This document shows, piece after piece, positions 10,432 to 21,600 of a stretch of DNA of 43,017 nt. Origin of the DNA: Chlorobiota bacterium (GTDB lineage Bacteria > Bacteroidota > Bacteroidia > Bacteroidales > Prolixibacteraceae); NCBI GenBank assembly GCA_013152355.1, contig JAADGO010000012.1, positions 1 to 43,017 on the forward strand, written 5' to 3'. A program made the translations under genes and the position numbers. Under the pieces are notes generated by a model. That model worked only from the letters and a program-made list of their open reading frames with translations, did not search any database and had not been told where the DNA came from. Every line of letters begins with the position of its first letter. Position 1 is the first letter of the stretch.

Positions 10432-10472
10432 TATCTTTTTTCTACAGGGCAGGTAAAGGTGGGATTTTTTTA
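10432..10472 (+). terminator. Intrinsic terminator downstream of tatA
   Basis: ATCCCAC ... GTGGGATTTTTTT with inner TTTA/TAAA pairing. Confidence 0.65.
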
Positions 10473-10543
10473 TGCCTGCTTTAATTTGGTAAGATTTTTG
10501 TTGAAAAATAGATCATTCATTAATTCCTTAAAATTAAACAGTT

Positions 10544-11581
10544 ATGAAAAAGTTCCTCTTTAAAGCCGTTATTTTAATTAGCTATAGCTTATTCATTATT
10601 TCATGCACCAACCCTTCGGGGCAGGTTATGAAGAAGAGTGCTACCGGGAAACCCGGCGAGATGATTGTTGTAATTTCAAAGGAATCGTGGGAATCTTCAC
10701 CGGGCAATCTGATCAGGGAAACACTTGGGCAGCCACAATCGGCATTACCTCAGGAAGAGCCTTTATTTAACCTGATTAATGTCCCTCACGAAGCATTCAA
10801 AGATATTTTTAAAAGCACCGGCAATATTGTCATAACAAAAATCTCACCCACTGCCGAAGAGACAGGCATTACTTTTAAAAACGATGTGTGGGCACGCCCA
10901 CAGGCTACGGTAAAAATATCAGCTGCAAGCAGTGAAGATTTTGAAAATCTGTTTAAGGAAAATGCCGATAAGATCCTTGCTTATTTTTTGCATGCAGAAA
11001 AAAAACGTTTAATGGATTCATATAAAAAGATTCCTGAAAAAACCGTTTTAAATACATTGCAGAAACACGGCATTTCCCTGTATGTCAAGCCGGGTTTTAT
11101 AATTGCTGAGGAGAAGGACGACTTTTTCTGGTTCCGTTACGAAACCCCGGAAATTTCCCAGGGGATATTTGTTTATTGGTTCGACTATTCCTCCGGCAGT
11201 ACATTTACCTCTGACTTCCTGGTGGCTAAACGCGACTCTCTTTTGAAAAAATATGTACCAGGCCCTCTCGAAGGTGGTTTTATGACAACTGAAAAAAGTG
11301 TTGACCAGGTTTTTAATATCTTTGAACATAATGGCAATTATGCTGCCGAAATGCGCGGGCTCTGGAAGGTTGAAAATGATTTTATGGGAGGCCCCTACAT
11401 ACTGCTTGCAGAACTTGACGCCTCCAGCCAGAGGGTTGTTGTGGCAGATGGCTATGTTTATGCTCCAAGTAAGAAGAAACGCAACCTCCTACGCGAGGTT
11501 GAAGCGATGATTTATTCGCTGAAATTCAAAGATCAAAAGAAAAACGACAAGATAAACAGCCAGGTGAAAATGGGGAATTAA
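10544..11581 (+). CDS. DUF4837 family lipoprotein
   Basis: 345 aa; lipobox-like LFIISCTN; overall sequence typical of the Bacteroidota DUF4837 family (from memory). Confidence 0.75.
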   Translation: MKKFLFKAVILISYSLFIISCTNPSGQVMKKSATGKPGEMIVVISKESWESSPGNLIRETLGQPQSALPQEEPLFNLINVPHEAFKDIFKSTGNIVITKISPTAEETGITFKNDVWARPQATVKISAASSEDFENLFKENADKILAYFLHAEKKRLMDSYKKIPEKTVLNTLQKHGISLYVKPGFIIAEEKDDFFWFRYETPEISQGIFVYWFDYSSGSTFTSDFLVAKRDSLLKKYVPGPLEGGFMTTEKSVDQVFNIFEHNGNYAAEMRGLWKVENDFMGGPYILLAELDASSQRVVVADGYVYAPSKKKRNLLREVEAMIYSLKFKDQKKNDKINSQVKMGN

Positions 11582-11584
11582 CTT

Positions 11585-11623
11585 AATATTCAGCGGGCGA
11601 CTCGGAGTCGCCCGCTGAATATT
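11585..11623. repeat. 39-bp near-perfect palindrome, GC-rich core
   Basis: AATATTCAGCGGGCGACTC-G-GAGTCGCCCGCTGAATATT: 19-bp perfect arms around a single central base. Confidence 0.9.
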
Positions 11624-11682
11624 ACTCCAAAATTTCTTACACCAGTATATAGTTTACCCCGATATTCCTATCGAAAATCCTA

Positions 11683-11702
11683 TTTAACTTTAAACAACTT
11701 CA
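11683..11702 (+). repeat. Dispersed intergenic 20-mer, copy 1
   Basis: TTTAACTTTAAACAACTTCA, identical to 30275-30294 and 36926-36945. Confidence 0.85.
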
Positions 11703-12059
11703 GTATTTGTAGATTAAATAATCTTCAGATAAAGAATTATAAAAGTCCTGGTTAGTAATTACAATATTATTACCTGAACAATCATATGTATTATACACTG
11801 ATGATGTCAATCCAAAATTTATGATTACAATATACTCTCCCTCAAATTCCTTGATCCACACACTCTCGACAAAATTTATGTTTGAAGGATCTTTCCCGTC
11901 TCTTATTTTTGAGTTCAGCCATCCCAGTTGATTTAACGGATCCTCTTTCCCACAGGCATTAAAGTCGTTTAAAGGTTTAATGTAGGTATCGTTTTCCTTT
12001 TTACACGACAGTGTAAAAAAGATGATTAATAATAGAGGAAATAATACTTTTGGTTTCAT
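11700..12059 (-). CDS. Small putative lipoprotein
   Basis: 119 aa; MKPKVLFPLLLIIFFTLSCKKEN signal with lipobox. Confidence 0.65.
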   Translation of the reverse strand: MKPKVLFPLLLIIFFTLSCKKENDTYIKPLNDFNACGKEDPLNQLGWLNSKIRDGKDPSNINFVESVWIKEFEGEYIVIINFGLTSSVYNTYDCSGNNIVITNQDFYNSLSEDYLIYKY

Positions 12060-12421
12060 TTTTTTTGTTTGTATAACTAACTGTTCAGGTAAATAGATGA
12101 CATAAAGTTACAAAAGGTTGCGTGAAGTATTTTATATTATGCGACATTTCGTAGTTCTGTATGATAAGTAATCTATGGGGTTTTTAGGGGCAACTTTCAT
12201 GCTGAGTGGTGCAGGACAATGTATCCCTGTGGTATTGCATTAATATTCAGGCAAGAGCCCTGTAAAGGTGATGGCCGGCCGGCAAACAAATTGCTAATCC
12301 CAAACATAAGCATATCAAACATTGCCTCTTCAATTGTGTTAACTTCTAACAGACCGTTTAAAATTTGTTATTTTAGCGTTTTAGAAAAAATAATGATGCA
12401 ATTAATCACAAACCAGCAAAT

Positions 12422-13846
12422 ATGAATACCATTATATCAAAAATTCCAGAAGTCAAAAAAGGAATCTCTACTGCATCAATCTTTGAAAAAACAGGGCAGC
12501 TTGCTTCAATTAACCTGGATGAACAGGAAAGGAAGTACCTGGATAAGAAGATTGATAAAGAGAAAACCAATGTGACGATATTCCGTTACCCGCACTTACT
12601 GCAATTTGTTAAAATTGAAGAAGAAAAGCCACTCCCTTCTCAGATGGAATCAATACGGAAAGCAGGGGCAACATTATTAACACTGCTTAAAGAGGATAAT
12701 GTTGAAGAAATACAGGTTGTGGGGCTGGCAAATGCAGGTTTCACAATTGCTTTTACCGAAGGGTTATTATTGGCGGGCTACAGTTTCTCGAAATACAAAA
12801 AAGAAAAAGACGAGTACTCTCTCAAAAGAATTTTTATTGTTGACAGCCATGTCTCAGAAAAAGAGATAGAAAACTTAAAGGCGGTAACAGATGCGGTGTT
12901 TATTGCGCGCGACCTGGTTAATGAGCCGCTTTCAACATTAACAGCTGCTAAATTGGCAGAAGAGGTCAGCCGGCTGGGCGAAGAGGCAGGGTTCAGTGTT
13001 GAGGTTTTCCAACATCAAAAGATCAAATCGTTAAAAATGGGTGGATTATTGGCAGTCAACAAAGGCAGCATCGACCCGCCTACCTTTTCCATCCTGGAAT
13101 GGAAACCTGAAAATGCCCGCAATAAAAAACCTGTAGTTTTAGTGGGCAAAGGAATTGTTTTCGATACCGGGGGGTTAAGCCTGAAGCCCACCCCGAATTC
13201 AATGGATTATATGAAATCAGATATGGGCGGGGCTGCATCCGTTATTGCCACAATTTATGCACTGGCAAAATCAAATGCCCCGGTTTATGTAGTTGGGCTC
13301 ATCCCGGCAACCGATAACCGCCCCGATGGGAATGCATACGCCCCGGGCGATATTATTACCATGTTCGACAAAACTACGGTGGAAATAAAAAACACCGATG
13401 CCGAAGGCAGGCTCATCCTTGCCGATGCGCTGAGCTATGCCGGTAAATTTAGCCCGGAATTGGTAATTGATTTGGCCACATTGACCGGGGCAGCGGCGAT
13501 GATTGCCGGGAAAGCTGCAATAATTGGTATGGGGAACAGCCCTGGTAATATAGAAAAGCTAAAACAATCAGGTAATGATGTACACGAAAGGATAATTGAG
13601 TTACCCTTGTGGGACGACTTTGCCGAACCTTTAAAATCGCCCGTTGCTGATTTAAATAACCTGGGTACACGCGAGGGGCAGGCAGCAATTGCAGGTAAAT
13701 TCCTCGAACATTTTACCGATTACCCCTGGGTACACCTGGATATTGCCGGGACAGCATTCCTTTTTGAAAACGATGGATACCGGTTGAAAGGGGGGACAGG
13801 AAGTGGCACACGGTTGCTTTTCCACCTATTAAATAATTTATTTTGA
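12422..13846 (+). CDS. pepA: M17 leucyl aminopeptidase
   Basis: VLVGKGIVFDTGGLSLKP, MKSDMGGAASV, NTDAEGRLILADAL, DLATLTGAA. Confidence 0.95.
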   Translation: MNTIISKIPEVKKGISTASIFEKTGQLASINLDEQERKYLDKKIDKEKTNVTIFRYPHLLQFVKIEEEKPLPSQMESIRKAGATLLTLLKEDNVEEIQVVGLANAGFTIAFTEGLLLAGYSFSKYKKEKDEYSLKRIFIVDSHVSEKEIENLKAVTDAVFIARDLVNEPLSTLTAAKLAEEVSRLGEEAGFSVEVFQHQKIKSLKMGGLLAVNKGSIDPPTFSILEWKPENARNKKPVVLVGKGIVFDTGGLSLKPTPNSMDYMKSDMGGAASVIATIYALAKSNAPVYVVGLIPATDNRPDGNAYAPGDIITMFDKTTVEIKNTDAEGRLILADALSYAGKFSPELVIDLATLTGAAAMIAGKAAIIGMGNSPGNIEKLKQSGNDVHERIIELPLWDDFAEPLKSPVADLNNLGTREGQAAIAGKFLEHFTDYPWVHLDIAGTAFLFENDGYRLKGGTGSGTRLLFHLLNNLF

Positions 13847-13903
13847 ATACGAGGCCGTTTTAAACAGCCTTTAAAAATGAGGTGCTGATTTTCGTAATAC
13901 CGA

Positions 13904-13935
13904 TTTCCTTCAGTATAAATAAAAACGTAACTTTG
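13904..13935 (+). promoter_or_regulatory. Putative Bacteroidota promoter for pdxA-ruvA-sprA
   Basis: TTTC at 13904-13907, 20-nt spacer, TAACTTTG at 13928-13935 (consensus TTTG-N19..21-TAnnTTTG). Confidence 0.6.
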
Positions 13936-13980
13936 CACCCTTTGGATTGGAGGAGTCTTTAAATCAATATTCCTGAAAAA

Positions 13981-15084
13981 ATGAGAAACACAGATAAAAT
14001 AAAAGTTGGGATTTCACATGGCGATATAAACGGGATCAGTTATGAAGTTATTATGAAAACACTTCTTGATAACCGGATACTTGACCTGTGCACACCCATT
14101 GTATACGGTTCGCCCAAAGTAGCAGCTTACCACAGAAAAGCATTAAATATCAACAACCTGAGTTTTAACCATATCCGTAATGCGAACGAAGCTATTGGCA
14201 AAAAAGCAAACATAATCAATTGCATAAGCGATGATGTACGTGTTGAGTTAGGAAAATCGACCCCTGCTGCCGGAGAATCGTCTTTCAACGCTTTAGACCG
14301 TGCAGTTAACGACCTTATGAATGATGAAATAGATGTATTGGTAACCGCGCCAATAAATAAGGACAACATTCAAAGCGAAAAGTTTTCCTTTCCGGGGCAT
14401 ACCGAATACCTCACCCAGAAGTTTAAGGTAAACGATTATGTAATGCTCATGGTTAGCGAACAGATAAAAGTAGGTGTCGCCACAGGGCATATACCGCTTT
14501 CCGAGGTTTCCAAAAATATCTCAAAAGAACTAATCCTGTCGAAACTACGGATAATCGCCCAATCGCTCAAACAGGATTTTAGCTTAACCAACCCGCGGAT
14601 TGCTGTATTGGGGCTTAATCCCCATGCCGGCGACAATGGACTTTTAGGGAACGAGGAGCAAACCATAATTATACCGGCTATTAATGCAGCAAAAGATGAG
14701 GGGATTGTTGTATTAGGACCCTACCCGGCTGACGGTTTTTTCGGGTCGAACGACTATACGAGGTTTGATGCAGTCCTTGCCATGTACCACGACCAGGGGT
14801 TGATTCCTTTTAAACTGGCATCTTTCGAACATGGCGTGAATTTTACGGCAGGATTACCCATAATCAGGACATCGCCAGCCCACGGTACGGCATACAGCCT
14901 GGCAGGCGAAGACAAAGCATCTCCGGTTTCATTCAGGCAGGCTCTTTATCTAGCTATCGACATTTTTAAAAACAGGCAGATTTACAAAGAGATATCAAAA
15001 GACCCATTGAAAAAATATGAAATTAATCCTTCGCAGGTCGATGAAAGCATTGACATTGAAGCGGAAGAGGATGAAACATTATAA
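13981..15084 (+). CDS. pdxA: 4-hydroxythreonine-4-phosphate dehydrogenase
   Basis: VGISHGDINGISYEVI, LVTAPINKDNI, FPGHTEYL, LGLNPHAGDNGLLGNEE, HDQGLIPFK, TSPAHGTAYSLAG. Confidence 0.95.
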   Translation: MRNTDKIKVGISHGDINGISYEVIMKTLLDNRILDLCTPIVYGSPKVAAYHRKALNINNLSFNHIRNANEAIGKKANIINCISDDVRVELGKSTPAAGESSFNALDRAVNDLMNDEIDVLVTAPINKDNIQSEKFSFPGHTEYLTQKFKVNDYVMLMVSEQIKVGVATGHIPLSEVSKNISKELILSKLRIIAQSLKQDFSLTNPRIAVLGLNPHAGDNGLLGNEEQTIIIPAINAAKDEGIVVLGPYPADGFFGSNDYTRFDAVLAMYHDQGLIPFKLASFEHGVNFTAGLPIIRTSPAHGTAYSLAGEDKASPVSFRQALYLAIDIFKNRQIYKEISKDPLKKYEINPSQVDESIDIEAEEDETL

Positions 15085-15095
15085 ACCAGTCCACA

Positions 15096-15677
15096 ATGTA
15101 TGAATTCATAAAAGGGGGAATTGTTGAGATAAATCCGGCATATATTGTGATAGAAGCCGGGGGAATTGGTTATTCGATCAAGATCTCATTGAATACCTAT
15201 ACAAATCTGGGTAAACAGGAAAAAGCAAAGATACTGGTACACCAAATTGTACGGGAAGATGCCCACCTTTTATTCGGGTTTTACGATGAGTTGGAACGTG
15301 AACTATTCAGAAGCCTGATATCGGTTAACGGAGTCGGTGCCAATACGGCAATAATGATGTTATCATCGTTAAGCCCTGATGAAATAGTTACGGCTATATC
15401 AACGGATAATGTTAATGTTTTGAAAAGTATTAAAGGAATTGGAGCAAAAACGTCTCAAAGGATTATTATCGACCTTAAAGATAAGCTTGGAAAAATAAGG
15501 GAAACGGGGCAAATTTTGTCAACGGCAAACAATACAATACGGAATGAATCGTTATCTGCATTAGTTATGCTTGGGTTCACAAAGAAAGATGCAGAAAAAG
15601 CTGTTGATAAAATTCTGCAGGAGTTTCCTGAGATGGCTGTCGAGAATGTTATAAAGCAAGCGTTAAAAAGGTTATAA
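15096..15677 (+). CDS. ruvA: Holliday junction branch migration protein RuvA
   Basis: 193 aa; MYEFIKGGIVEINPAYIVIEAGGIGYSI, LISVNGVGANTAIMMLS, IKGIGAKTSQRIIIDLKDKL. Confidence 0.96.
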   Translation: MYEFIKGGIVEINPAYIVIEAGGIGYSIKISLNTYTNLGKQEKAKILVHQIVREDAHLLFGFYDELERELFRSLISVNGVGANTAIMMLSSLSPDEIVTAISTDNVNVLKSIKGIGAKTSQRIIIDLKDKLGKIRETGQILSTANNTIRNESLSALVMLGFTKKDAEKAVDKILQEFPEMAVENVIKQALKRL

Positions 15678-15683
15678 ATATTG

Positions 15684-18600
15684 ATGAGATTGAGACGTAT
15701 TGAAAAAAAAATACTTTTCCTTAACTTTATTATTATATTTCTCCTTGCCTGGGCTTATCCTTCTGTGGCTTTAGATTATATGGCAGAATACCCTGCACCG
15801 CAGCCACAAGATACTACTGAAATTGAAGAACCCGGCCAATTACCGTTCCCGTTTAAAGATGAGCCTGCTTTCTCAATCCCCAGAGAAGAGAAAGATAGTT
15901 CATATTTATTCCTGCACAAACCTTCAAATATTAAATATGACATTGAATATGACCCTGTTACCGGGGAATATATATTTTACCAAAAAATAGGGAAACTCAA
16001 TTACCGGCTGCCCAAAACCATGTCGCTCCAGGATTATATTGATTATGATTTTAATAAATCGATACAGGATTACTGGAGGCAGCGGTCCAATCTTCAGGAT
16101 ATGGAACACCAGGGGTCACTGATCCCAAAATTAACAGTTGGCGGCGAAGCTTTCAACAGGATATTTGGCGGGAACACGGTAAATATCAACCCGCAGGGGT
16201 ATGTAGAGGTAATCTTTGGATACCAGGTAAATACAACCGAGAACCCTGCAATACCCGAAAAATTGCGTAAAGTACCGACATTCGATTTTGATGAAAAAAT
16301 TCAAATGAACGTAACGGGGCAAATTGGCGAGAAAATGAAAATGCGGGTGAATTATAATACCGAGGCTACCTTCGACTACGAAAATAAAATGAACCTGGAA
16401 TATACAGGCGATGAAGATGAAATTATCAAACGTATAGAAGCAGGTAATGTTTCATTGCCCTTAAACGGCTCCTTGATTACCGGGGCCTCAAACCTTTTTG
16501 GTATTAAAGCTGAAATGCAATTTGGGAAATTAACCCTGACCACACTATTCTCTCAAAACAAAGGAGAAACACAAGTAGTTGAAACACAAGGAGGAGCGCA
16601 GGTATCTAATTTTGAGATCAATGTGGCTGATTACGATGCTAACAGGCACTTTTTCCTGGCTCAGTATTTTAAGAATCAATACAATAAGGCATTACAAGAT
16701 TTACCCGTTATAAGGACGAACATCACTATTAATAAAATTGAAGTCTGGGTGACCAATAAATCCAGCAATTTCGATGATGCCAGGAATTTAATAGCTTTTC
16801 AGGACCTGGGGGAGCACAACCCTGATATTTATAATAATGTCAGTACTTTCCAGGAAAATACCGGATTGCCTTACCCCGAAAACGTTTACCCCTTTAATGG
16901 CGCCAATGGTTTGTATAAAGAGATGTCGACTACTTACAGCGCTATTCGCGAAGCAGAAAATATTACTTCAACCATGGCTGTTTTTGGGACACAGTTTGTA
17001 GGGGGGCGTGATTTTGAGAAGGTGGAACAGGCCCGAAAGCTTTCTTCTTCAGAATACACCGTCAATAAACAGCTTGGATACATTTCGTTAAATTCGGCAC
17101 TAAATGCCGATGAAGTGTTAGCAGTGGCTTTTAATTATACGGCAAACGGAGTAACTTACCAGGTAGGTGAGTTCTCGACTGATGGTGTTGATGCACCACA
17201 AACATTAATCATGAAATTGCTGAAGGGAACCAACCTGACCCCCTCTTTACCAACCTGGGGATTGATGATGAAAAATGTTTATAGCCTGAATGCATACCAG
17301 CTTTCGAAAGAGGATTTTGTTTTAAACGTGTTGTACCTGAACGATTCAACAGGGACATACATCAACTATATACCACAAGGGAGGATTAACGGGCACATCC
17401 TTTTGCAGGTGATGAACCTGGATAACCTGAATACCCAAATGGACCCGTATAGAGACGGGCTTTACGATTATATAGAAGGAATAACAGTAAACTCGCAAAA
17501 CGGGCGGATTATTTTCCCGGTACTGGAGCCTTTTGGCAAGCACCTTGCCGATTCGATTAAGGACCCGGCATTAATCGAGAAATATACATTCCAGTCGTTA
17601 TACGATTCGACTAAAACTTTTGCATTGCAGGATGCCGAACATAATAAGTTCAGGCTAAAGGGGAGTTACAAAGGAGCCTCAAGTTCCGATATATCACTGA
17701 ATGCTATCAATGTTGCGAGGGGGTCGGTAAAAGTATCGGCCGGAGGTATTGTGCTACAGGAGAATGTTGATTATACGGTTGACTATGCTTTAGGGCGTGT
17801 TAGGATTATCAATCCGGGATACCAGGATGCGCAACTTCAAATATCAACAGAAAGCGAAGATTTGTTTACCATGCAGCGGAAAACCCTCATGGGAGCCCAT
17901 GCCAACTATGCTTTTTCCGATAATTTCAACCTGGGTGCAACCGTTTTACACATGCAGGAAAGGCCGCTTACACAAAAAGTCGATTATGGGCAAGACCCGA
18001 TTTCAAATACCATGCTGGGACTGGAGACACGGTATAATACACAAAGCCAGTTCCTCACTAAGCTTATTGACCGGCTGCCTTTTATTAATACAAAAACCCC
18101 GTCATCGATCAATTTCGAGGCCGAATTTGCACAGTTAATCCCGGGCCACTCAAAAATAATTAATAAAAACGGCACCGTTTATATCGATGATTTTGAAGCA
18201 ACAAAAACAGCCATCAGCTTAAAAACAAGGCAGTCGTGGGTAATGGCCAGCACACCGCAGCTACAGAGGCAATTCAAAGAAGCTAATTTAAACAATTCTT
18301 TAGAATATAATTATAACAGGGCAAAACTGGCCTGGTACTTTATCGACCCGCTCTTTTTAAGGGGGAATTCATACACCCCCAACCATATAAAAACTGACGT
18401 CAACCAGCTATCAAATCATTATGTACGTGAGGTTTTCGAAGCTGAAATTTACCCGGCAAAAGAGACTATAGCCGGGCAACCTACCAATATTGGGGTGTTC
18501 GACCTGGCTTATTACCCCAATGAACGTGGCCCGTACAATTTCGACACAAAACCATCTACCTTCTCGGCAGGGATCAATCCCGATGGCTCATTGCGCAACC

Positions 18601-21600
18601 CTGAATCGCGCTGGGGCGGGATCATGCGTAAAATAGAAACTCCTGATTTCGAAACAGCAAACATAGAATTTATTGAGTTCTGGCTATTAGACCCGTTTAT
18701 TTACGATTCATTACATCAAATAGGGGGCGACCTTTATTTCAACCTGGGTGATATCTCTGAAGATATTCTGAAGGACTCGCGTAAATCATTTGAAAACGGG
18801 CTGCCTACATCAGCAGTAGTTAATGATGTTGATACAACAATATGGGGAAGGGTTTCTACCCAGCAGTCGTTAGTAAATTCATTCGCCAATGACCCAAAGG
18901 CCCGGGTATACCAGGATGTTGGGCTAGATGGGTTGAGTGATAATGATGAAAGGAGCTTTTTCGATAATTACTTAAATGATTTATCAGGGGTTGTTGACCA
19001 GGAAGCTTATAATGAGGCATTGAATGACCCTTCAAGTGACGATTACCACTATTTCCGGGGGGCAGACTATGACCAGGAACAATTAAGTATCCTCGAACGG
19101 TATAAGAAATTCAACGGAGTAGATGGTAACTCGCCCGAATCGACAAGCGATATACAACCCTCATATAGCACACCTGATATTGAAGATATCAATGATGACA
19201 ATACATTAAACGAATACGAAAGGTATTACCAGTATAAAATCAGTATCCGCCCGGAAGATTTTGTTATAGGAAAGAATCACATAACAGATATCCAACGAAC
19301 AAGCCCTATCCGGCTAAAAAACGGGAACGAGGAGTCGGTAACCTGGTATCAGTTTAAAATACCTGTTACCAATCCTGATGAGGCATTTGGCTCTATCAGC
19401 GACTTCAAATCAATCCGTTTCATGCGTTTGTTCCTGAAGGGTTTTAAAACCCCGGTGATACTTCGTTTTGCCAGCCTTGACCTGGTGCGTGCCGACTGGA
19501 GGAAATATTCACGCCCACTGACTGATGAAGCCGGCCTTTCGCCCAATTCAACATTCGATGTTTCAGCTGTCAATATTGAAGAGAACGGTAATCGTGAACC
19601 GGTAAATTATATACTCCCTCCGGGTATCAACAGGGTAATAGACCCTGCAAACCCACAATTGAGGAAGCTAAATGAGCAATCGCTTATGTTAAAAGTAAAT
19701 AATCTGGGCCAGGGTGATGCGAAAGCTGCTTACAAAAATATCAATATGGACTTCAGGCGTTATAAAAAACTTCAAATGGAAGTACACGCCGAAGAAATTG
19801 AAGGATATCCGATTAAGGACGGCGACCTGTCTCTTTTTATACGCCTGGGGTCGGACTTTAACTATAACTATTATGAATATGAAGTACCGTTGACACTGAC
19901 TCCGTATGGCAGGTATAATGGAGATATCGAATCGGACAGGTATATTGTATGGCCCGAAGAGAACCGTATTAATATCCCCCTTAATTTGTTTACCGATGCA
20001 AAGCTGGCCAGGAATGCCGATTTAAGGAAAGCGGGCTCCGGGTTAACAATTCAGGATGTTTATGAGATGATAGATAAGAGTTCTTACACCGGGAAAAATC
20101 TCGTAAAAGTAAAAGGAAGCCCTAACCTTGGGAATGTTGCAGTAATGATGATGGGTATTCGTTACAACAAAAAAGATGGTTTTGATCCCGGGCCAAAGTC
20201 AATCGAGGTTTGGCTAAATGAATTGCGCTTATCTGATTTTGATGAAGAAGGGGGTTGGGCGGCAAATGCACGGTTAAGTGCCCGCCTGGCTGACTTAGGC
20301 TCCATTACTGTTGCAGGGAGGAAACGGTCAACCGGATTCGGAAGTATTGAAAGTAACATGAATAGCCGTTCATTAGAAGACCTTACTCAACTCGATGTTG
20401 CGTTGTCTATTGACATGGGCAGGTTCTTCCCTGAAAAGGCCAGGTTGAGGATTCCGATGTATTATGGTTATTCAAGAAATACCAGTACCCCCAAATATAA
20501 TCCCCTGGACCCCGATATTGAGCTTAAAAAGTCATTAAGCATGGCCGAAACAGCACAGGAACGAGACTCACTAAAATCATTATCGCAAGACCTGGTTGTA
20601 CGGAAGAGTATCAAGTTCACCAATGTTAAGATTGACCCGAACCCTAACTCTACAAAAATGCGGATATATGACCTCTCAAATTTTGCAGCAACCTATTCTT
20701 ATAATGAGATTTTCAGAAGGAATGTTAATACGGAATACAACCTTGATAAAACATACAGGGGCATGTTATCCTATAATTATTCCAGCAGGCCAACAACTAT
20801 TACACCTTTCAAAAAAATAAAGTTCCTGCAAAAAGGGCCGTTTAAATTAATCGGCGATTTTAATTTTTCACCACTGCCTGCTCAGATTTCGTACCGCACC
20901 GACCTATACCGCCATTACAATGAAGTTCTGGCAAGGAATATTACTAATCCTGATTTAATTATTCCCCGCACATTCAATAAAGAATTTTTGTGGAATAAAT
21001 ATTTCGATTTGCGTTACAACCTTACACGTTCCTTAAAATTTGATTTCTCATCGAACAGCACGTCCAGGATTGACGAGCCGGAAGGAAGGATCAATAGGCT
21101 AGATGACGATTATGGTTGGAAAAAAGACTCAATTATGTCGAACCTGCTGGATTTAGGGCGGCCAACAATTTATAACCACAACATCAATATTTCATACCAG
21201 CTCCCGCTAAACAGGATCAAGCTTTTGAATTTCCTGTCGGCATCGACACGTTATAGGGCAACCTATAACTGGACTGCCGGGCCGATAACTGCCGACACAA
21301 TCAATTTAGGCAATTTTGTTGAAAATACACGTAACTGGACAATGACCGGAACAGTCAATATGCTTACTATTTACAATAAAGTACCTTTCTTTAAAGAGGT
21401 AAACTCAAAATTTAAGCGGACAGGGAGGTCATACGGAAGGCGACGCAGCCCCGCCCAGGCAAGGGCGCAAAGCCAAAGCCCAAAACCACAGGGACAGGAA
21501 AAAGAGGTGACCTACAACGGGAAAAACATAAAACTTTTTGCCGGGAAGCCGAAAAGGATTACCCATAAGCTTAGTACCGAAAAGGTAAAAGTAACGTTCA

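Noticed and set aside
12219-12425. 68-aa ORF upstream of pepA
   Set aside because: No homology signal, composition typical of intergenic sequence, overlaps the pepA start region.
13449-13688. Numerous antisense ORFs of 60-150 aa (e.g. 13449-13688, 24362-24697, 28479-28925, 38620-38997)
   Set aside because: They lie fully antisense to well-supported conserved genes and have no recognisable protein features.
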